NCBI GenBank assembly: GCA_019238055.1
Contig: JAFAOB010000327.1
Location: 1-35,367, forward strand
Reading direction: 5' to 3'
Length of the DNA stretch: 35,367 nt
Source of the DNA: Alphaproteobacteria bacterium
Lineage (GTDB): Bacteria; Pseudomonadota; Alphaproteobacteria; ATCC43930; CGMCC-115725
In this document: piece after piece, positions 31,244-35,367 of the stretch
Layout: each line of letters starts with the position of its first letter
Position numbering within the stretch: position 1 is the first letter of the stretch
Translations under genes and position numbers: made by a program
Notes under the pieces: generated by a model
Seen by the model: the letters and a program-made list of their open reading frames with translations, nothing else
The model's database searches: none
Told to the model about the DNA's origin: nothing

Positions 31244-32395
31244 TCATGTGGCAATCGGCGATCCGCCGCGGCGGGCCAGCGCTCGCAGATGATAGTCGGC
31301 GTCGCCGAAGATCGTATCGATCATTGTCACGCGTTTGAAGTAGTGGCCGACTTTGTATTCCATCGTCATGCCGATGCCGCCATGCAGCTGGATCGCCTGC
31401 TGTCCGACGAATTTTCCCGAGCGACCAATTTGGATCTTGGCGGCCGATATTGCATCGCGGCGCTCGGTCGCGTTCTCCTCGGCCGCCATCATTGTTGCGT
31501 ACATCGCCATACTGCGGGCTTGCTCCAACGCTATCAACATGTCGACAGCACGGTGCTGCAGCACCTGAAAGCTGCCGATCTCGCGGCCAAACTGGCGACG
31601 GGTCTTTAAATACTCGACCGTCAGCTCATGCATGATCGCCATCGCCCCGACCGCCTCGGCACAAAGCGCCGCGACCCCTTCGTCGACAACGCGCTCGACA
31701 AGCGGCAGTCCGGCGCCCGGCTCGCCGAGCACGGCATCCGCCCCGACCCGCACCCCGGCGAGTGTCACCTCTGCCGCTCGCAACCCGTCTTGGGTTGGGT
31801 AGCCCCGCCGCGAGATACCCGGGGCTGCAGCATCGACCAGAAACACGCCGATCCCCTCGCGATCGCGCTGCCCGCCGCCGAGCCGCGCTGTCACGATCAG
31901 CTTGCCGGCGCTGTCGCCATACAGCACCACACCCTTTTCGCCGTCGAGCACCCACCCGGAGCCGTCGCGGCGGGCTCTCGTCATGACATCGGCGAGGTTC
32001 CAGCGCGAATTCCGTTCGGTCTGACCGAATGCCAGGATCAGGCTGCCATCTGCGATTTTGGGAACGACCTCGCGGCGTAACTCGGCATTGCCGCCATGGC
32101 GCAGAAAACCGCCGCCGAGCACGACCGTGGCGAAATACGGTTCAAGTACCAGACCGCGGCCGATCGCTTCCATGACCAGCATCGTTTCAACCGGACCGCC
32201 CCCCGAGCCGCCATCAGCTTCGGCAAAGGGCAGCCCAAGCAATCCCAACTCGGCGTATTGGCGCCACAGCTCGCGGCTCCAGCCCTCCGCGTTTTGGGCA
32301 TAGGCCTTGCGCTGCTCAAAAGCGTAGCGATCGCCGATCAACCGGTCGAGGCTGTCCTTCAACAATCGCTGCTCTTCGCTCAGATCGAAGTCCAT
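31244..32395 (-). CDS. acyl-CoA dehydrogenase, PimD-like small subunit
   Basis: A 383-residue flavoprotein of the acyl-CoA dehydrogenase family. MDFDLSEEQRLLKDSLDRLI is the usual start of the pimeloyl-CoA dehydrogenase small subunit (PimD) of Rhodopseudomonas-type operons. The C-terminal domain has QLHGGIGMTMEYKVGHYFKR and ends with IDTIFGDADYHLRAL, lacking the usual YxGTxxIQ catalytic region. This fits a partner subunit in an alpha2beta2 enzyme. Together with the large subunit encoded upstream it would oxidise a dicarboxylyl- or fatty acyl-CoA to the enoyl-CoA. It lies 119 bases after the large-subunit gene on the same strand. The true substrate is unproven. Confidence 0.85.
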   Translation of the reverse strand: MDFDLSEEQRLLKDSLDRLIGDRYAFEQRKAYAQNAEGWSRELWRQYAELGLLGLPFAEADGGSGGGPVETMLVMEAIGRGLVLEPYFATVVLGGGFLRHGGNAELRREVVPKIADGSLILAFGQTERNSRWNLADVMTRARRDGSGWVLDGEKGVVLYGDSAGKLIVTARLGGGQRDREGIGVFLVDAAAPGISRRGYPTQDGLRAAEVTLAGVRVGADAVLGEPGAGLPLVERVVDEGVAALCAEAVGAMAIMHELTVEYLKTRRQFGREIGSFQVLQHRAVDMLIALEQARSMAMYATMMAAEENATERRDAISAAKIQIGRSGKFVGQQAIQLHGGIGMTMEYKVGHYFKRVTMIDTIFGDADYHLRALARRGGSPIAT

Positions 32396-32514
32396 CCGCT
32401 AACGCCCCCTATATCGCCCAAGCTCAGAGCTCGATCAAAACCACCCGGTGAGGCCCGAGGTCCCTGTCGCCTCTGCCGAGGCAATGGCCAGAGCCTCAAG
32501 CCGTGTTTCACACA

Positions 32515-33720
32515 TCACAATCCGAGAATGGCCTTGGCCACGATATTCTTTTGGATTTCATTCGTCCCGCCGTAAATCGTCGTTTTACGCCAGTTGAAGT
32601 AAGTGGGCGCGATCGGTCCGGCCCATTCGGGGCCGATCGGCGGCTCATTCCAGCGGTCGTCATCCTCACGCTCCGGCTGGTATGGCAACGCGTACGGACC
32701 GACGACCTCCATCAATAGCTCTGTCGTTGCCTGCTGAATCTCCGAGCCCTTGATCTTGAGGATTGAGGAGGCGGGATCGGGTCTGTTGTCGGTGCGGTGG
32801 CGCTCGGCTGCCACGACGCGCAACTGCGTCATTTCGAGCGCCTTCAGCTCGACCTCGACTGCAGCCAGCTTTTCGCGGAACCGCTCGTCTTCGATCAGCG
32901 GCCTCTCGCCATCGCGCTCGAGCGCCGCCAGTTCCTTGATCCGTCGAATACGCTCTTTCGATAAACCGACCCGCGCAATCCCGGTGCGCTCGCGGCCAAG
33001 CAGATATTTCGCGTAGTCCCAGCCCTTGTTCTCCTGGCCGACCAGGTTTTCGACCGGGACGTTGACATCGTCGAAAAAGACCTCGTTGACCTCGTGACCG
33101 CCCTCGATCGTGATGATCGGGCGCACCGTGATCCCGGGCGTTTTCATATCGATCAGCAGAAACGAGATGCCCTCTTGCTTTTTCGCCTGCGGGTCGGTGC
33201 GCACCAGGCAAAAGATCCAATCGGCGTGCTGCGCCAGTGTGGTCCAGGTCTTTTGCCCATTGACGATGTAATGATCACCATCGCGCTTGGCTGCGGTTCG
33301 CAACGAGGCGAGATCGGAGCCCGAGCCCGGTTCGGAAAAGCCCTGGCACCACCAATCCTCGAGATTGGCGATGCGGGGCAGAAAATGCTTTTTCTGCGTC
33401 TCTGAGCCGAACGCGATCATGACCGGGCCGACCATGGTCACGCCAAAGCCCAAGGGCTGAGGCGCCGGCGTCAATTGCAGCTCTTCCTGAAAGATGTATT
33501 GCTGAACCGGCGTCCAGCCGGTGCCACCCCATTCGACCGGCCAGTTCGCGACTGCCCAGCCCTTTTTGTTCAGGATGCGTTGCCAGGTGACGATGTCGTC
33601 CTTGGCGAGCTTTTTTCCTTCCACCAGCTTGGTGCGTATGCTCTCGGGCAGATTCTCGTGAAAGAAGGTTCGGACTTCATCGCGAAAGGCCAGTTCCTCA
33701 GGCGTAAAGCGGAGATCCAT
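32515..33720 (-). CDS. acyl-CoA dehydrogenase, PimC-like large subunit
   Basis: A 401-residue acyl-CoA dehydrogenase. FTPEELAFRDEVRTFFHENLP at the start matches the large subunit (PimC) of pimeloyl-CoA dehydrogenase. Motifs are WWCQGFSEPGSGSDLASL and VNGQKTWTTLAQHADW in the flavin-binding middle domain, LLGRERTGIA near residue 260 and the C-terminal IYGGTNEIQKNIVAKAILGL. The residue after Tyr in the last motif is Gly, so the catalytic base is not at the MCAD position; Glu of LGRERTG is a candidate, as in isovaleryl-CoA dehydrogenase. The start at 33720 has GGGAG about 9 bases upstream; the in-frame extension reaches into a repeat and is rejected. It acts with the downstream small subunit. Confidence 0.88.
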   Translation of the reverse strand: MDLRFTPEELAFRDEVRTFFHENLPESIRTKLVEGKKLAKDDIVTWQRILNKKGWAVANWPVEWGGTGWTPVQQYIFQEELQLTPAPQPLGFGVTMVGPVMIAFGSETQKKHFLPRIANLEDWWCQGFSEPGSGSDLASLRTAAKRDGDHYIVNGQKTWTTLAQHADWIFCLVRTDPQAKKQEGISFLLIDMKTPGITVRPIITIEGGHEVNEVFFDDVNVPVENLVGQENKGWDYAKYLLGRERTGIARVGLSKERIRRIKELAALERDGERPLIEDERFREKLAAVEVELKALEMTQLRVVAAERHRTDNRPDPASSILKIKGSEIQQATTELLMEVVGPYALPYQPEREDDDRWNEPPIGPEWAGPIAPTYFNWRKTTIYGGTNEIQKNIVAKAILGL

Positions 33721-33740
33721 CAGTTGCGCTCCCGTTTCCT

Positions 33741-33816
33741 GTCGCCCCGCGAAAGCGGGGCCCAGGGCCACCACTCAGTGGTATAATTGTGGATTCCCGC
33801 TTGCGCGGGCATGACG
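33741..33816. repeat. dispersed palindromic repeat unit with three nested inverted repeats
   Basis: Three adjacent inverted repeats fill this gap. CCCCGC-GAAA-GCGGGG (33745-33760) is followed by ACCACT-C-AGTGGT (33770-33782) and CCCGC-TTGC-GCGGG (33796-33809), ending GGCATGACGG. The outer arms are also roughly complementary to each other, so the whole can fold as one long hairpin. The GCGAAAGCGGG...GGATTCCCGC pattern is like dispersed repeats I recall from several alphaproteobacterial genomes; only one copy is present here. Confidence 0.65.
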
Positions 33817-33823
33817 GTTTTAA

Positions 33824-35367
33824 TCACGATCCAAATCCTCGGCCCTCGGCAGCGAGGTGCGAGATCAGCGCCGCGGGACGCAAGCTCTCGTCGCCCGCGT
33901 GTTCGGCGTAATGTGCCAGCCTGTCACGAACATGGCTGAGACCGAGCTGGTCGGCGTAATACATCGGGCCGCCGCGCCACACCGGCCAGCCATAGCCGTA
34001 GACCCAGACAACATCGATATCGCCGGACCGCGCGGCGATGCCCTCTTCCAATATTCGCGCTCCCTCATTGATCATCGGCAAGGCCGTGCGCTCGACAATC
34101 TCCTCCGGCCCGATCTTGCGCCGCGATATGCCGAGCCGGGCCGAGGCGTCGAGGATGATCCGTTCGACCTCGGGATCAGGAATCGGCGTCCGCGACCCGG
34201 CCTCGTATCTGAAGTACCCTTTGCCGGTCTTCTGGCCAAAATGTCCGGCTTCGCACAGCGCGTCTTCGATGACGGCACGCTCGCCGCGAGATTTGCGGAT
34301 CAGCCAGCCGACATCGAGCCCGGCCAGATCCATCATCGCAAACGGCCCCATCGGCAAGCCGAATTCAACGAGAGCCGCCTCGACATCCTGCGGCAGCGCG
34401 CCTTCGAGCAATAACCGTTCCGCCTCGACCGAGCGGCGCGCGAGCATCCGGTTGCCGACAAAACCATAACAGACCCCGACCACGACCGGCACTTTGCCGA
34501 GCCGCCGCGCAAGCGCGAGCGCGGTCGCGAGCGCATCGGGCGCGCTGCCGGCGCCACGCACGATTTCTAAGAGCCGCATAACGTTCGCGGGGCTGAAGAA
34601 ATGGGTCCCGATTATGTCTTGGGGCCGCGCCGTGGCGCCGGCGATTTCGTCGACATCAAGCGTCGAGGTATTGGTCGCGAGCAGCGCCCCAGGTTTGGCG
34701 ACTCGATCGAGTTCGGCGAACACCCGCTTTTTGAGGTCCATATCCTCGAACACGGCCTCGATCACGACATCGGCCTCAGCCGCCGCATCGATGCCGACCT
34801 TACCCGCGATCAGCCCGACGCGCCGCTCCATATCCTCGGCGCTAAGCCCGCCACGCGCCATCGTCGCACGGTAATTGGCGGCAATCCGGTCACGCCCTTT
34901 TTGCAGCTGCTCGTCGCTCGTCTCGATCAGCGTGACCGGAATGCCGGCATTGGCAAAGCACATCGCGATGCCGCCGCCCATTGTACCGGCGCCGAGCACC
35001 GCTGCACGGGCAATTGGCCGCGGCTCGGTCCTCGCCGGCATATTGGGCACCTTTGCCGCCTCCCGTTCGGCGAAGAAGATGTGGCGCTGCGCCTTTGACT
35101 GATCGCCAGTGACGAGCTTGCGAAACAGCTCGCTTTCGCGCCGCAGCCCTTTATCAAAGGGCAAGGTGAAGGCATTGCGCACCGCCTCGACGCAAGCCGC
35201 CGGCGCCTCGCGACCGCGCAAGCGGCGGGTCAGCGCCGCCGCGGTCTCGTCGAACGAACGGGAATCCGCTTGTGCTACCGCGAGCTTGTCGGCCCCGTCG
35301 CGAATGCGCTGCAATGGGCGCTTTTCCGCGACGACACGGCGGGCAAAAGCGACCGTCCCGGCCGTCA
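33824..35367 (-). CDS. 3-hydroxyacyl-CoA dehydrogenase / enoyl-CoA hydratase, FadB/PimF-like (5' partial)
   Basis: The C-terminal 514 or so residues of a bifunctional beta-oxidation enzyme; the frame is open to the right edge, so the N-terminal enoyl-CoA hydratase half lies outside. Visible are the linker helix, then an NAD-binding Rossmann fold with GAGTMGGGIAMCFANAG. The HCDH signature region GTHFFSPANVMRLLEIVRG with catalytic His follows, then GVCYGFVGNRM and two C-terminal dehydrogenase domains (the second with RTALPMINEGARILEEG and VWVYGYGWPVWRGG). It hydrates enoyl-CoA and oxidises the resulting hydroxyacyl-CoA. Upstream of the acyl-CoA dehydrogenase pair on the same strand, it makes a set resembling pimF and pimCD of the pimelate operon, though other acyl substrates are possible. 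Confidence 0.92.
   Translation of the reverse strand, partial: TAGTVAFARRVVAEKRPLQRIRDGADKLAVAQADSRSFDETAAALTRRLRGREAPAACVEAVRNAFTLPFDKGLRRESELFRKLVTGDQSKAQRHIFFAEREAAKVPNMPARTEPRPIARAAVLGAGTMGGGIAMCFANAGIPVTLIETSDEQLQKGRDRIAANYRATMARGGLSAEDMERRVGLIAGKVGIDAAAEADVVIEAVFEDMDLKKRVFAELDRVAKPGALLATNTSTLDVDEIAGATARPQDIIGTHFFSPANVMRLLEIVRGAGSAPDALATALALARRLGKVPVVVGVCYGFVGNRMLARRSVEAERLLLEGALPQDVEAALVEFGLPMGPFAMMDLAGLDVGWLIRKSRGERAVIEDALCEAGHFGQKTGKGYFRYEAGSRTPIPDPEVERIILDASARLGISRRKIGPEEIVERTALPMINEGARILEEGIAARSGDIDVVWVYGYGWPVWRGGPMYYADQLGLSHVRDRLAHYAEHAGDESLRPAALISHLAAEGRGFGS

Overview
The window is high-GC (by eye about 60-65%), densely coded chromosomal DNA from an alphaproteobacterium. The proteins read most like Hyphomicrobiales (Rhizobiales) or Rhodospirillales soil bacteria. 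Supporting signs are the ftsK-lolA-xthA gene order, an MbfA-type ferritin/VIT fusion, a DUF882 protein, a PimC/PimD-like acyl-CoA dehydrogenase pair and a UbiH-type hydroxylase. I cannot name a genus. I found no rRNA, tRNA, CRISPR array, insertion sequence or phage gene.

Region 1 (1-5.8 kb): the end of a dienelactone hydrolase gene on the plus strand, then a minus-strand series. The series is a DUF1326/DUF2182 pair with a cysteine-rich protein and a membrane partner, an alpha/beta hydrolase of the epoxide hydrolase/dehalogenase type, an MmgE/PrpD protein and a UbiH-family flavin hydroxylase.

Region 2 (5.8-13.6 kb): two small exported proteins (HdeA-like and glycine-zipper), then the housekeeping run ftsK, lolA, a PuuD-like amidotransferase and xthA. 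A small methyltransferase and a cyclic-nucleotide-binding protein lie on the opposite strand. A 666-base stretch without a convincing gene (12946-13611) follows.

Region 3 (13.6-26.0 kb) is the most interesting part. Ten consecutive plus-strand genes, several overlapping by 4 bases, run without an obvious break. First come a MurG-like glycosyltransferase, two GT4 glycosyltransferases, a second MurG-like glycosyltransferase, a NodB-like deacetylase without a signal peptide and a small membrane protein. These are followed by a complete peptide/oligosaccharide-type ABC importer: fused ATPase, Tat-exported binding protein and two permeases. The layout suggests that making a cytoplasmic or cell-surface glycan or glycolipid is linked with uptake of a related solute. 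The product is unknown and the link is an inference from gene order.

Region 4 (26.0-35.4 kb): a metallo-beta-lactamase-fold hydrolase, a small unknown protein, a questin-oxidase-like protein, a DUF882 peptidase-like protein, an MbfA-like iron exporter and a zinc-ribbon membrane protein. Last comes a fatty/dicarboxylic acid beta-oxidation set (heterodimeric acyl-CoA dehydrogenase and a bifunctional FadB-like enzyme cut by the window edge), with a dispersed palindromic repeat between two of its genes.
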